Of a DNA stretch of 64,000 nt, positions 23,865 through 35,756 are shown piece by piece; within the stretch, counting starts at the first letter, position 1; every line of letters begins with the position of its first letter. The stretch spans positions 1,054,001 to 1,118,000 of the forward strand of contig JBAJFG010000126.1 of the NCBI GenBank assembly GCA_037903475.1. The letters run 5' to 3'. Under the pieces are notes generated by a model. That model saw nothing but the letters and a program-made list of their open reading frames with translations, searched no databases and was not told where the DNA came from. This DNA comes from Ancylostoma caninum. Lineage: Eukaryota; Nematoda; Chromadorea; Rhabditida; Ancylostomatidae. A program made the position numbers and the translations under genes.

Positions 23865-26688
23865 ATTGGCTGGAAGATCCCGCGATTGGCTGCCCGCTAA
23901 TGAGGTGCCAAAATGTCAACTAGTCGCTTCGCGACGTTTACGGCAATCATCTAAGATGATGGACGAGTTTCACAACTAGTCATACCTTCCAATTTAGTTA
24001 CCAGTTTCTTTCGAGCTATGAGAGAGCTTTAATAAGTTATCGTTTTCCACACACATTGTGAATGAACAAATTTTCGCTAGCTTCGACCTCTATTTTTTCT
24101 AATTCTACTCCTAGAAAGGCAGAATTTGCTCGCGCGCCTTTATTGTGAGGGTGGGTATAGACAGAGAAAAGAGGTAGTTGACACTCCCAATGAATAGAAT
24201 TTAGAGATTTTTGCGTAGTCACTGTTTCGAATGACTAGATTTCCCACTCTTTTCGAGCTGTTCATATTTGGAGCACCTCGACTTTTTGAATTTAGAAACT
24301 AGTCGATGACTTGAAACATTTTGTTCACATCTTTACTCGATTTGACTCGGTGTAGTCAGATGTGTAGTGTGAGCATGGTGAACAAGTGAGGTTTCTGCTA
24401 AAAAAGGGAAACCGACTCTAGAAGATGTTGAAAAATTAATTTCCGATTTGTATGATTGAAAGTAATAGGTCAATAGCAGAAAGAAGCTCACTTTTACATA
24501 TGTATGTCTTAGTGTTTCACTTTAGAATGAATTATATGAATCAAATTAAATGAATCATGTTTCGAATCGATACCGGTTCCTCATGTAAGGTCACATACCT
24601 GTATGTAAATAATCCCCTGCGGCCCTGCCTCGGGGATATTGGAAGTCATAGGTCGCGGCATAACACGTGAAACCATGGCCTAACAGTTAATAAATTAGCT
24701 GCCTTCATTTAGTGGATGTAGTTGAACTATGTTGGAATGGTACTTTGAAAGGCTATTATGAGAGGATAACACAGTTCTGATTGAATTCCGAATACTGTGA
24801 ACATTTCGTTTCAAAAGGTAAAGCTTTGGTGACAAACACATAGATTTGTCAAAAGTTTTGCGGAAGAGAAATCAAATTAGAGGCGAATGAGGAAACTTCA
24901 TAATTTGAAGCATCCTCGAACGCTCCAAATTATATAATTCTACAGGAAGTTAAAGGAAATTTTGCCTTCTGTTTTATAATTAGTTCGTTTTTCGTACTAC
25001 TATAGATCACAACCGCAGAATTACTGCTCATTTGGACGAAAACTGCAAAACGAAAACGATAACTCGATGTGGATTTTCCCGCGTGGCCAGCCCACTACGG
25101 GGATGCCACACTTAACGAGGGCGTGGTCTCCCTAGCTCATTAATTACGGGACGATTACGGTGGGACCAGAAGCCGTGATGGCCGCATATTTAGCACACCC
25201 ACGATTTGGACCATGTAATTCTTTGCATATCTCATCGTCATCCCTAGAGTGAACAATCGAAACCAAGTTAGAGTGTTGAGGCTCTGTGGGGTTTCCTTCC
25301 GGTCGCACACCACGACCACAGAGTCACTTGGAACTGGATTAAAGAGTAAAATATCAATTTCGCCGGTTCTTTCAAACTACGTATGGAATTTTGTATCTAC
25401 CTATGGAAAAGAAGCGAAGTAGTGGATTAAATTAAGCACTTTTTTCTCAACATTTTGCTATGGACGCTATTAGCGTACTCTCGGTACCTGCTGGAGCAAG
25501 CGAAAGGAACAAACGATCATACATATTTGTGGAAAATTTCATTTAAATGAGTTTTGAGAATAAAGCAAGCCTCGAAAATTTACCATGAGCGACTGATTGC
25601 TCCTTCCCCTCCACTTGCCCTTCAAATGTCGACGTGTGGCGAGCTCTGCGCTGAGAATTGTTCACTTATCACTTGACCCATTTTTGGGATTAGGTGCTAA
25701 TACGGGCGATAACAATGTAGTGTGATTGCGCTAGTTGTAATCTCAGGCGTCATTGCCGGCATGAGCAGAAACCATTTCATCTCGTCTCACAGTTTTCGCT
25801 CATAGAATAAGCTGTGATTCGTGCAATATGATTCTTCTCGTTATCCTCCTTAAAAGTTCGTTAGTGGACAAGTTGCATTTTTTGCTGATTTTTGGGATAT
25901 ATAAAGAGTGACGAACCATTACTGTGTGCTGAGAACTTTTATCATAGCAATTCATTATCAGAAGGTGATAAAGAAGAGAGTCAGCTATCCATAGCTCTTC
26001 TTTCTCTTATTATTCTTGCACGAAAATTTTCTTTTGGAATCAAAGTATTTGTACTAAAGAACGTGCTTCTTTCCCGATCTTCTCCAGCCCATTCGTTCTT
26101 ATGGTTATTCTTTCGTATAGACTACTTCAGTTAGAAAATGCTCTACTTTATCCTCATTCCTGCAGTCTTTCCCTATGGTTTTTACATGTAGTCAAGGATT
26201 TTTTCCTATTCTGCTATAGTTCATTAAGAAATCTTTTTTTTTCAATTTCGGAGCTCATGGCATGCCTTAAGGCCTTATAAATTTAATGCGCTCTGCTCTA
26301 CAATTCTTCGTGGGTTTCCTAACTTACCAGTCGCAAATAAATTTTCAGTCATCTTTCTAAGGTGGACGAAAGCTAGGCAAAGTTTTAAACGACCGAGTCG
26401 TTCTAATCAGCGGTAATAAGTGATGGAAAGATAGGAAGAGATACCGCTTAGCCACGAGAAATTCGTCCACTTTTCATGAAAGTGAGGCTTGGAACTCTTT
26501 CGAGAACGTTTAAGGATAAGAAGCATTTGACTTTCGGCCTGTGAAGCCGTGCAGAGAACAGGGATCTACGGTTACTGCAGTGGCGAGAAATTCGTCCTAG
26601 CTTCATGACTGCATGATCAACTTTTATTTCATCGTTTATAATAGCAAATCCACACGGTTCATTGCATACAAGTTCATTTCCGGTAACA
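23865..26688. other. Spacer between repeat block and carboxypeptidase gene
   Basis: No phased exons were found. The left edge has two ATTGGCTG boxes near 23865 and 23884. A moderately GC-rich patch at 25.05-25.33 kb holds an RNA-like hairpin, listed separately. The rest is AT-rich. Open frames around 25.9-26.1 and 26.45-26.79 kb show no domain or splice support. Confidence 0.4.
25263..25331 (+). ncRNA. Candidate structured RNA hairpin
   Basis: An outer pair CCAAGT/ACTTGG (25263-25268 with 25326-25331) encloses a longer stem CTCTGTGG/CCACAGAG (25282-25289 with 25316-25323), with a large 5' internal bulge. The surrounding patch is more GC-rich than its neighbours. No known RNA family motif was recognised. 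This may be an inverted repeat by chance or part of an unrecognised element. Confidence 0.2.
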
Positions 26689-29600
26689 ATGCTGGCCCCT
26701 TTCCTGGCCACATTGTTATTCTGTGCTTCCCTTGGAACAGCTGTCCATAACACTGTCAACACCTGGAATGGACTCTTGCAGGTGCGTTGCACGATTATTT
26801 ACCAATATAATGTTGTTCGTGAATTGTTGGATACCTTAACAAAAGGAAGATGTCGAAAGGAAAGAAAGAGAAAGGAAGAAAGAAAGAAAGAGACGGAGAG
26901 TTCTAGCAATGAACACTAGCAAATTAGAAATGAGACGTGGCGCTTTAGGCTAATGAAGTGAGGTTATTACGAAGAAAGCACAGAAAAAAGATTTACTTCA
27001 TCATACACTAATTCCAGTACGACGAGGACTGGGGTTATGCGGATATTCGCACTGGAGCTCACACCTTTTGGTGGCTTTACGCCGTGAAGCCAGCGAATGA
27101 TCGACCACTCATCCTTTGGTTACAGGTAATTTTCTTTAGTCACCCTGAAAGTTACAACCATTTACAGTTGGCGTAGCAGTAATTAGGAAGCAGGTTATGC
27201 TCGATTCACGGTGTGATTGTACTCTTAGCTTCAACTTCCATTTATGCAACGACAAAAGAACTATGTATAAATGGTCCCTTTTCCCTTGTCCTAGTTTTAT
27301 TATAGCCGTAAAATTCTGAAATGGATGGTTCAGGGAGGGCCTGGCGCATCAAGCACGGGCTTTGGAAATTTCGAGGAGACCGGCCCAAAAAGGATGAACA
27401 ACACAGATAATGAGGCTACCTGGGTAGGTCTGGCACGACCGCACGAGCAAAAGTTCGAATTTCCACACGGCCTTGCAGCTTCAAGTAGCCGACATGGTCT
27501 ACGTTGACAACCCGGTTGGAGCAGGTTTCTCGTATGTGGATGAGGACGGCGCATTCACCAAAAATGTCGCGGAGATTGGGCAGGATCTACTCGCTTGGCT
27601 GCGACAATTCCTCGTGATTCATCCTGAATACCGTACTCGACCGTTCTTCATTTTCTGTGAGAGCTACGGCGGTAAAATGAGCGCTGAGTTCGCTCGAGTT
27701 ATCACACAGGTGCGCTAGACATTCAGGACTATTACTGGTGAGAAAGTGAGTCTTGTTCTTAGGAGATCAGTGCTGGCAACCTGCGGCTCGACTTCCGAGG
27801 AGTGGCTCTGGGCGATTCATGGATCTCCGCCATGGATTATGTGAATAGCTGGGGCGAATTCCTTTATGCAAATGTAGGCAGCAAAACATTTTCTCGATTT
27901 TCATTCAATTCCTGGATTTTTATCTTGCTAATTTCTCTCGGAACTTAGCCACATCTCCTCCATTTCAGTCATACTTGGACAACAACCAGCTGGCTCGCGT
28001 GAACGCACAGGCAAAAAGTTGCCAGAAGAAGGTTGACCAGGGTCAATGGAAGCAGGCGACCACGTGCTGGGGAAATATGGAAGATCTGATCGGAGCGGTG
28101 AGAACAGAAAACTATGAATGTCTTCAAATACAGGATTTTTCGCTCCTGGAACCAAATCCTTGCAAGTTCCCATCTTTCAAAATCACCGAATTACGATAGA
28201 AATTCCAATACATTTCAAATTTTAGCTAAAAAATACTTTTTTCTAATCGATTTTTCGCATTCTCTTCCTGATCTATATGCAGCGGCTGTATTATTCCGCC
28301 GTGATTTCATGCATTTTATTTGTCTCCTTTTCATGCTTTTGACTTAGTTGAGAAATGAATAAATAAACAAGTAAATAATAAATGAACAGGTGAATAAGTA
28401 GTATTTCGCGGCGTTGCCATAGCTGCTCCGCTAATATAGTAGGATACTAGACCTCTTCTGCTGCCTCAAGGAGATTTCTGGATATAGCTATTCCTTTTTT
28501 GATCACACAATTTACAGGAAACCGGCGGAGTCTCCTGGTACAACATCCTGAAGTATGGTGGTCAGGATGACTGGTCTAAGAAAAGACGAAAGAGATCAGC
28601 ATTCAGCGCTTTGAGTAGGTTTATCACATCATCACTAATTTTCTTCGGAGCTTATAATTTTTTCTGAAACTTCATCCTTCATGAACTGTTTACAGACGGT
28701 TTGTTCAATCGTCACGTTGGTTTCTACCAAAAGGACGCGCTCTCAAATTACATGGACACCACAGTACGCGATAAGCTCGGAATCATTCCTGACAGTGTCA
28801 AGTTTGGAGGTGCATATCTCATACAACTGGGAAAATTTTTCATGGAGTTTTGGGGAATATGGCACAAGAGAAGTGTTGCAGCACAGTCGAACGCGGTCTT
28901 CAACTTCCAGTCCGAGGATTTCATGAAGCCTAACTGGGACACTGTCGATGCTCTTCTTAAAAATGGCACAAATGTTATCGTATACAACGGAAACCAAGAT
29001 CTCATTTGTGATAGTGTTGGTGAGTCCTGCCCGTATTGAGAAGCTACAAAGGTATGGGGAAACTCAAATCTGGAATTTTAAAAAAAGAAAAAGTGGAGTG
29101 AATTATTCGATCTGAAGACAAAACTCAGCAGCCATGTTCCCTATCAGACATCTCTTCATTCCTTGCCAGAAAATCGCCATCTTTTCAAGCTCTCCTCCAC
29201 CCCTGGTTGCTATTTATTCTTCACTTTTTTACTAATACCCTCTTGAGATTTTATTTCCTATTTCTTTATACGTTCACTCTTCTTTGTGAAGAGAGAATAT
29301 TTCACAGGAAGATGTTCGCCTCAACTTTTCTAGAATTACTTTTACAAAATGGAGAAAGAGTTCTGTTCCAACTCCTTTTTGCTGTTACTACTCCTTAAAT
29401 GACCAAGTTGAATTGATGAATTATTCATCCCAAGTAGGATGTGAGCTCAAAATTATTTTGGAATAGAGACCGTTCAGGGTTCCGTTTATAGTGGGAACTC
29501 GAGTTTTTTTTTCTGGGGTCTGCCTCTTCAGTCCTCCCATTTCTAGACATTTCTGACAAGTTACTTTTTTTAGGTACTGAGATGTGGATGGCTCGATTAA

Positions 29601-30058
29601 CGTGGCCGGGTATGGCCTCCTTCAAGACTGCAGCGAAGGTGAAGTTCGGCACGAAATCTTTCCCCCTAGCTGGATTCAAGAAGAGACACGAGAATTTATC
29701 CTTCTACCTTATACTGCGAGGAGGACATATGGTGAGTAACATCCCCTTACGCATTCAGAGCCAATATTAAGTTTATTTTCATCCACACAGTTTTCGCTGA
29801 GCGCTTGGTTCTTCCCGTTTTTGAACCACTTGGTTGAAGGAACTTAGGTGGGATAAAAGCAGTGACAAATAGCCCTAACGAACAAGAATAAAAGTTCGGT
29901 CCTAATGTGCTTAAGTAGTAAAAGGGTATTAAATCCTAAAGAAGTGTAATACCGCTTTTCTTCGATATAATTGACAGAATGTTTTTCAGGTCGCATACGA
30001 TACTCCCGAGGCAGCTGTGCACATCGTTCAGCAGATATTGAAGGACTACAGCTCATAA
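26689..30058 (+). CDS. Serine carboxypeptidase, peptidase S10, SCPEP1-like
   Basis: Eleven exons join in phase: 26689-26781, 27018-27125, 27334-27423, 27479-27709, 27763-27873, 27969-28097, 28518-28614, 28696-28809, 28882-29019, 29574-29731, 29990-30058. They give 445 aa, near the usual length of retinoid-inducible serine carboxypeptidases. Exon 1 encodes a signal peptide (MLAPFLATLLFCASLGTA). Family motifs are WLQGGPGASSTGFGNF, DNPVGAGFSYV and ESYGGKM. The Ser-Asp-His triad is visible as S159, D364 (YNGNQDL) and H422 (RGGHM). Such enzymes remove C-terminal residues from peptides in lysosomes or the secretory path. The oxyanion and substrate loops look complete, so it should be active. The 72-base intron at 28810-28881 is supported by restoring the family's FGG-QSNAVF-type region. 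Confidence 0.92.
26830..26900 (+). repeat. GAAA-type purine simple repeat in carboxypeptidase intron 1
   Basis: A run of GAAAG and GAAA units lies in the first intron. It is a simple repeat with no further meaning that I can support. Confidence 0.6.
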
Positions 30059-30236
30059 TGTTCACGAGTACAGAACTGCTCATAAAGTTTTTCAGGAAAT
30101 CATCGAAGAGTTCTATTCTAGCATTGTCAATCCTAACACGCTTCAAAGGATTCAGTAAGTCGTCATTTCTCACCACTGGTCGTCCCAAATGGGAATGGGG
30201 AAGTAGTAGGCGGAATACTAGCAGGAAAACCTAAAA

Positions 30237-30242
30237 AATAAA
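30237..30242 (+). terminator. Poly(A) signal of the carboxypeptidase gene
   Basis: AATAAA lies 179 bases past the stop codon and ahead of the convergent gene's last exon. It is the first canonical signal downstream. Use is inferred. Confidence 0.45.
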
Positions 30243-30496
30243 CTACTGTGGAGTTTTTGTTACAGCAAAGCAAAATTTACTAATAACCACTTGCTGGTGA
30301 ATTCGGACTAAGGGTAAAGCAGTAAAGCACATGGAACACAGTTTTGCGTAGATGGCAATAATTTTCTGGGGATTCTGTTAACTATTTCCCTGGTCATACA
30401 ATAGTATGATAAATCCAAGCAGATCCAGGATTTCGCCATTGGTGACCACAGTGCACTAATTTGAGCTTGCATGTCAATGAAATTTATAGCAAATTT

Positions 30497-33400
30497 TTAT
30501 TTACATGAGCATATGCCGCGACCACACGGCAGTCCAAAACAAGAGTCACCACTTTCTGTACAGTCTCGTTGGGAGCAAAATTTCGTCAAGGCGTCTATGT
30601 ACAATGGAAAACCGTGCGTTGCGAGAGCCTGAAACGTCATTTGTGATGGGAACCAGGGCCTCAAGGTATGTCACCAACTCACCTGTGCACACCTACAAAT
30701 CCCATCCTGACATGCTTTCCGCAATCCTCCACAGTCGGAGTCGCTATCGCAGTTAATGTTGGCCACACATGCATGGCAGTTGCACTTCCCGAGGAACACT
30801 CCAAGACAGCGGCCCTGCAAAGAAATGTGCGAAAATTTGAGGAAAACGCTTTCAGGGAAAATCTGTGTGGCAAAACCTATTTTCGATGCATCTTAGGAGT
30901 AAGAGCTGTGTTAGAGTTATACTAATACGCTTTTTATGTGTGCATTTATCCTTTGGTTCCAAGTCACCAATAAGTACTGTCTGTTCCACTAATCTTGCAT
31001 ACTGGACAAGGTCCAAGATGAGGTAAGTCCCGCCACGTGGCAATGTTTGGCTCACGTCCAACATGATGAGGAATATGACAACGTGGCGGGACTTACCTCG
31101 TCCAATATGCAAGATTAGTGAAACAGACAGTAGATTTAGGTAAATTTTACTCTAAATGACTCAAGCTCTGCACTAGTTTTAAAGGTTTTCCTATTAGTAT
31201 TCGTCCCCTTACTTCCCCACTCCCATTTGCGACCGCTAGTGGTGAGAAACTATGTCTTCCTGAACTCCGAGAAATCAAGAAAAAAATCAGAAAATATGAA
31301 GATTATTGCTTTTCAGCTTCTCAAGGTCAATACTCAAACCACTCAACTTATGTACATATGCTCAACATTTTCAATTATCGGATCGGACACTAGCAGTTTT
31401 TTACGTAGTGTGTCCTACAAACGAAAAAAGAATTTCAGCCGACAGTTAAAGGCAGCACCACGGGAATTTTCGCTTCTGAGACCTTGATCCAATTGTGATC
31501 CAATTGATTGTGGAGTCAATTTCCCAATAAGAGTACCAGTTACAACTTTTCCAATCACGTGTGATAACAGCTATCACCTGGAGCAGCAGGATCAGAAGGC
31601 AGCAAGTTTTACAAGTTTTCATGCTACCACCGAGCTCCAAAATCATCCTTGGAGTGCGAAAAATAGTAACCGTCATCTGACTGGGCAATGATTTCGCATG
31701 GCAGCCCTTCACATTAACGTTTTCGTAACTCATCTCGATCAAAATCACATTTCTATCCTCAGCGTTCTCTGTTAACTTCCTTTCCACGTATTATTAATCT
31801 CTATAAACCATTTTTCTCATTAAGAACATCCAATTTCTTAAATAGTGCGTGTATCTGAATTATTTAGTTTTCAAAGTTACCATATGATTTTGTTCTTTTC
31901 GTAAGTTATGTTTTTGCAATGAACATCCCATTTTATTTCCCTTTCTGCTCTTCCTCTTTCAAGAAAACTGCAACTAAATATGCTATGGCTCAAAGGAAAT
32001 AGGTGACAATGATGGCAGCGTTAACGACTTTTTTGTCCGATCCCATGGGTATGGGTAACTCGACTGGCCTGCTTTAACCTACCAAGACCGAAGCATCCGA
32101 AAACCGTTTTTGCATGGGTTTTCACTGGATCGGACAGTTCAACCACACTCCTCGTACTCAAAAATCTGTTATTCCGCTACAACCTCGGAGACGGAATTTT
32201 CCGTGGGCGCTGCCTTTAACAAAATAGTTAGCGTAGTTAGGCATCATCGCACCACTCCAGTTAATCATCGCACATAGTGGTACACGCCTACTTTCGGATG
32301 TCTACTACATCATGGGAGTATGCAAACTTTGTTGCCATAATCAAACGCTTCTACTCCAGTAACTATTACTGTCCACTGAGAGAGTAAATTTTCTTTCTCG
32401 TTCAGATGAATTAGGTTGACGAATGTGTCTGGATTTTGCAACGGTAAAAACAATGTTTCGAGTGAACACCCCGCAATTTTCGAAGAAAGCTTATCACAGT
32501 GACATATAGTCTGTAAAGATATGAAAAAAACCCAAAAACCCAAAGCCTCCTCTTCCGGTAAAAGCTTGCGCGGGACTGTCACGCAATTTTGAGCGTTTAC
32601 CTCCGGCCGACGTGTTCGAGATGCTCTGTGCTACGGATCCAGAGCAACACGAAGGTGCTGGAATGTTACTGATTCACCTCACCGAACATGTCAAACATGT
32701 TGAAGGTGGGCGGTTCGCACGGTGGGGGGGGCGGGATCTGTGCCAGAACTCCAATATCGAGCTGGGGCCCCGCCCTAACTCTTACGAAAATGGAGGACTC
32801 AAAACGGGATTTTCATCTTGCTAAAAAGGAATGATGCATAGCACTGCGGTAGTTATTTTCTGACTGGTCTAACATTATGAGAATCTGACAATGGGGAACG
32901 AGAATAGGTTAAGATTCGTCATTTATGGCGTAGATGAGCAGTGCACATTTATCTAGTATGATAACCAAGCTGGAAGTGTAATTGAATCTGAAAATGTGTC
33001 AAATGATCACCTTTCCACAGTCTGCGTCAACGTAGCATGTTGCCTCTTCCTCACACTCCGCCAAAGTCCAGTTAGTGTCCCGAACAGCCTTCCAAAGAGT
33101 TCTCGTTGTGGTCGTTGTTGGCACAGTTGATGTAGAAGTGAGAAAGGTCGTCGAGGAAGTGGTAGTATTGGCAGTTCTCGTTGTAGACGCTACTCTAGGA
33201 GGTTCTGTCGTTGAGTTTGCGAGGAGATCACTTATCTCTGAATGAGTTGCTTCCTGAATGAGTTTCTCGACCACTCCGGCCACGCTTGGCTCGAGCGGCA
33301 CCTGTGCCGCAAAGGCAATGGACGACAGAAGCTGTGCCAGCACCGCTTCACTGTCGACGTCGTGTGTTTCGGTTCTGTTGCCAGCTATGGGCGCTACCGT

Positions 33401-33637
33401 CGTATTTCGCTGGGAGTCCACTTCATGCGTGGCCAGAGAAGTCCTTGTTATTGCAACTACGTCCACTGCTCCGCTGCCTTCAATGTTCTGGAGCTCGTCG
33501 TCTCTCAGTTTTTTCGGCAAATCGTCAATTGCCTTGACGAGAAAATCTTCGAGTTCTTTGTCCAACGCGGCAAGCAGTCCGTCGTCATCCTCTGAGTTCG
33601 ACAACGCGTTGACGCTCCAGAAAGCTAAAAAAAACAT
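30497..33637 (-). CDS. Secreted Thr-rich, Cys-rich protein (unidentified)
   Basis: Three phase-0 exons: 33637-33011, 30814-30683, 30628-30497 (296 aa). The start MFFLAFWSVNALS is a short signal-like segment. An acidic region follows, then a Thr/Ser-rich stretch at about residues 143-181 that would be O-glycosylated. From residue 195 on there is a Cys-rich domain with recurring DADCGK, DSDCGGL and RDCTESGDSC motifs, ending GICSCK. The exon 2 donor (CAG/GTGAGT) and exon 3 acceptor (GTTTCAG) are near-ideal. The layout resembles nematode secreted mucin-like or EB-module-like proteins, but no family is assigned. It is tail-to-tail with the carboxypeptidase, 438 bp apart. Its 2.2-kb first intron holds two transposons. 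An AG acceptor lies just after the ATG, so the true first exon could be upstream. Confidence 0.75.
30975..31132. mobile_element. Small MITE with ~60-bp inverted ends
   Basis: The left end TACTGTCTGTTCCACTAATC pairs with the right end GATTAGTGAAACAGACAGTA. Both arms run into a shared GAGGTAAGTCCCGCCACG segment. The left arm has an extra 18 bp. It lies in intron 1 of the Cys-rich gene and has no coding sequence. Confidence 0.7.
31446..32219. mobile_element. DNA element with TTAA flanks and AAAGGCAGC ends
   Basis: The inverted termini AAAGGCAGCACCACGGG and the complement of AAAGGCAGCGCCCACGG are each bounded by TTAA. TTAA targets are typical of piggyBac-type elements, so a non-autonomous piggyBac-like element is inferred. 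The interior, about 770 bp, shows no intact transposase. Single ends of the family lie at 4.47, 12.97 and 20.97 kb. Confidence 0.6.
32220..33010 (-). other. Remaining intron 1 sequence of the Cys-rich gene
   Basis: No in-phase exon was found. A plus-strand open frame at 32612-32824 contains a G-run and lacks domain or splice support. Confidence 0.4.
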
Positions 33638-35285
33638 TATCGAGACCGAACATATCGATAATTATAAAATTCAGGAGCACTTTTTGTCAACAACAAAAAA
33701 AAAACTTGAACTGCCCCTGTTTACTTCGATAATTCTACAACATGAACGCAGCCTAAACAGCGTGATACGTGGAGTTCAAAGCCTATGGGCATCTCCCCCC
33801 TATCTGCTGCCATCTTTCTCAGTTGCGGCCAGGAGAAGAGAAGCTTCAGGAGCACTAGAGGGGGGATGGCAGCAACTAGGGAGGGGGGAGATGGTCCTGG
33901 GCTCTAAATTCTACGAACTACGCTATTCGGGCTGCATTCCACCTGCAGTGTTTTCAGAGTAGGTAACGCATAGTAGGCAATAACGATATGAAGTACGTTG
34001 CCAGCACAAGTACAGTCCCACCCAATCTGATTCAGTTTTACTTCCTTCGCAAGCACCGCACCGCATCCGCCCAGCTGCATCTCTGCGACGCGGTTTCGCC
34101 TTGCTGGCGCGCTAATTCTAACAAGTTCTGACATGTGCTAAAGTGACCTATGGTGATCCTTAATGATTTTTTTTTACCAAACCAGAACAAGCTCACAAAG
34201 GCTTGCGCTTCGGGTGCAAGGATATGTTAGAAACAGCGACTAGTGTTCAAGCTGAGAACGGTGCTAACGAACGAATGGTTAAATATGAATCAAAATAAGC
34301 GCGACTACCCCTATAAAACTTACTGTACACCTCCAAAGGAACAGTTAACTGTACACTTTAAAGGTTATTTATTCATGCATACATGCTCCTACTATGTACA
34401 TAGATACGGGGTGGGCTAAAAGTACGGTAACAAAGAAAATGGCAGGCAGAAGACGAATTCAAATGTAATTCGGAAAATTGTCATCTGATTTATGTTCACT
34501 ACTTCCCAATGAACAAAAGACGAAAAAAAATCTGGGAACACCCTCCATTCTCTAGAAACTCGTAAAACTCTGACACATTCAGTCAAGTCGCTGAAATAAA
34601 GCTGGAATAAAATTGATTCCCTATTTTTTTCAAGTGATTTTTCTATGAATGAAAATTTATAAAGGGTCTTGAAGAAGCATATGTCTCGTGCATCATGAAA
34701 CCTTTATGACCTGTGGAGTTTCGTCCACTTGAGTGACTATAATTCCATCCCCCCACTCAATGCCAGACGTTACTTTAGGGCTGGAGCACTGACTTGCGAA
34801 AATATCTGGAAACGACCTTCCATCTGCATTAGATTCAGGGCAGAACATGATCTTCTAGAAGCAAAACACGTGTTGTTAGCGTATTTTTGGCCCACCTTGC
34901 ATATAAAGCGAAAGAAATAGGACGCCTCCTTTGTTGAAAAGAAGCTGATCGGACGATCTATCATATAGACACAACGTTTAACATGAACAGCAACTTGGAA
35001 ACATAGTCGGTGTGTGAAAAAGACTACCACGGATACTGACCCAGTGATTTTTCTGAAATGACTGATGCGCCGAATTACTTTTTCTTTAAGAATGATGTGC
35101 ATGTCCTATGAGATAACTGCAACTGTCGTACCAGTACGAAGGTAATGAGGTCATTATTACATCGTGTCTTACTTACAGTGACAACCATTGCGTTAGCTAA
35201 AGAACCACTGGAACAGACGCGCCGTAATTGCAGCATCTCACATAAATTTAGCTTTTTAAAAGAATTATAGCGTTTTGGAAATCCT
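33638..35285. other. Spacer upstream of the Cys-rich gene
   Basis: At 33784-33902 there is an imperfect inverted repeat: GGGCATCTCCCCCCTATCTG on the left and a GGGGGGAGATGG-bearing arm on the right, both carrying a GCTGCCATC block. The rest is AT-rich. A minus-strand frame at 33904-34134 could hold an upstream first exon of the Cys-rich gene but has no convincing donor. Confidence 0.35.
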
Positions 35286-35359
35286 TTGCTGTCGAGAATA
35301 GAGTATTTTCTACAGGCATTTAGCAAAAAAGAAACCCTTCAGTTCAGAATTTCAGAATT

Positions 35360-35530
35360 TACGTGGCCCGGATGCATTATTAGAAGGATGAATAATCTCA
35401 TACCCATGGTTAGCATGAGTAGGCATGTTGATGGGTGCCAGGTGAAAGGTGAATTTGGGTACGTTAACAGTTCCCCATGTGTAATCCAAATCATGCATTT
35501 AGGCCCAAGAGTTGTTTTGAACGAGAAATC
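35360..35530 (+). repeat. Dispersed repeat related to 51.19-51.45 kb
   Basis: The stretch starting GGATGCATTATTAGAAGGAT, with following CTCATACCCATGG and later GTAATC...ATGCATTT blocks, recurs in diverged form from 51198. Neither copy has coding structure or clear ends. Confidence 0.45.
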
Positions 35531-35554
35531 TGCCTATCGTAAAAGAAAACATCC

Positions 35555-35690
35555 TAGGAGGTGCAAGAGGTTCGGTTCGCAGATCGGAATGAATCCTATG
35601 AGGGTTGGATCTCGACGGGGTGGCCGAGAGGGGAAGTGGAATGTTCGGCAGAGGGTCGGGGGTTTGAAGCCCGTCATGAGCGCTCGTTTT
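35555..35690 (+). repeat. tRNA-derived SINE-like sequence
   Basis: At 35614-35675 a tRNA-like segment has an A-box-like GTGGCCGAGAGG, a B-box-like GGGTTTGAAGC and pairing ends GACGGG/CCCGTC. Just before it is a block (GCAGATCGGAATGAATCC) that recurs near 36.37 kb and 45.69 kb in reverse and at 44.83 kb. It lacks a proper anticodon arm, so it reads as a SINE head and not a tRNA gene. Confidence 0.4.
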
Positions 35691-35756
35691 GCACTCTTGT
35701 TTTTTTTTTGTTCCTTAGAGTCGAGGGCAATTATGAAATACATGATATAGCACCTA

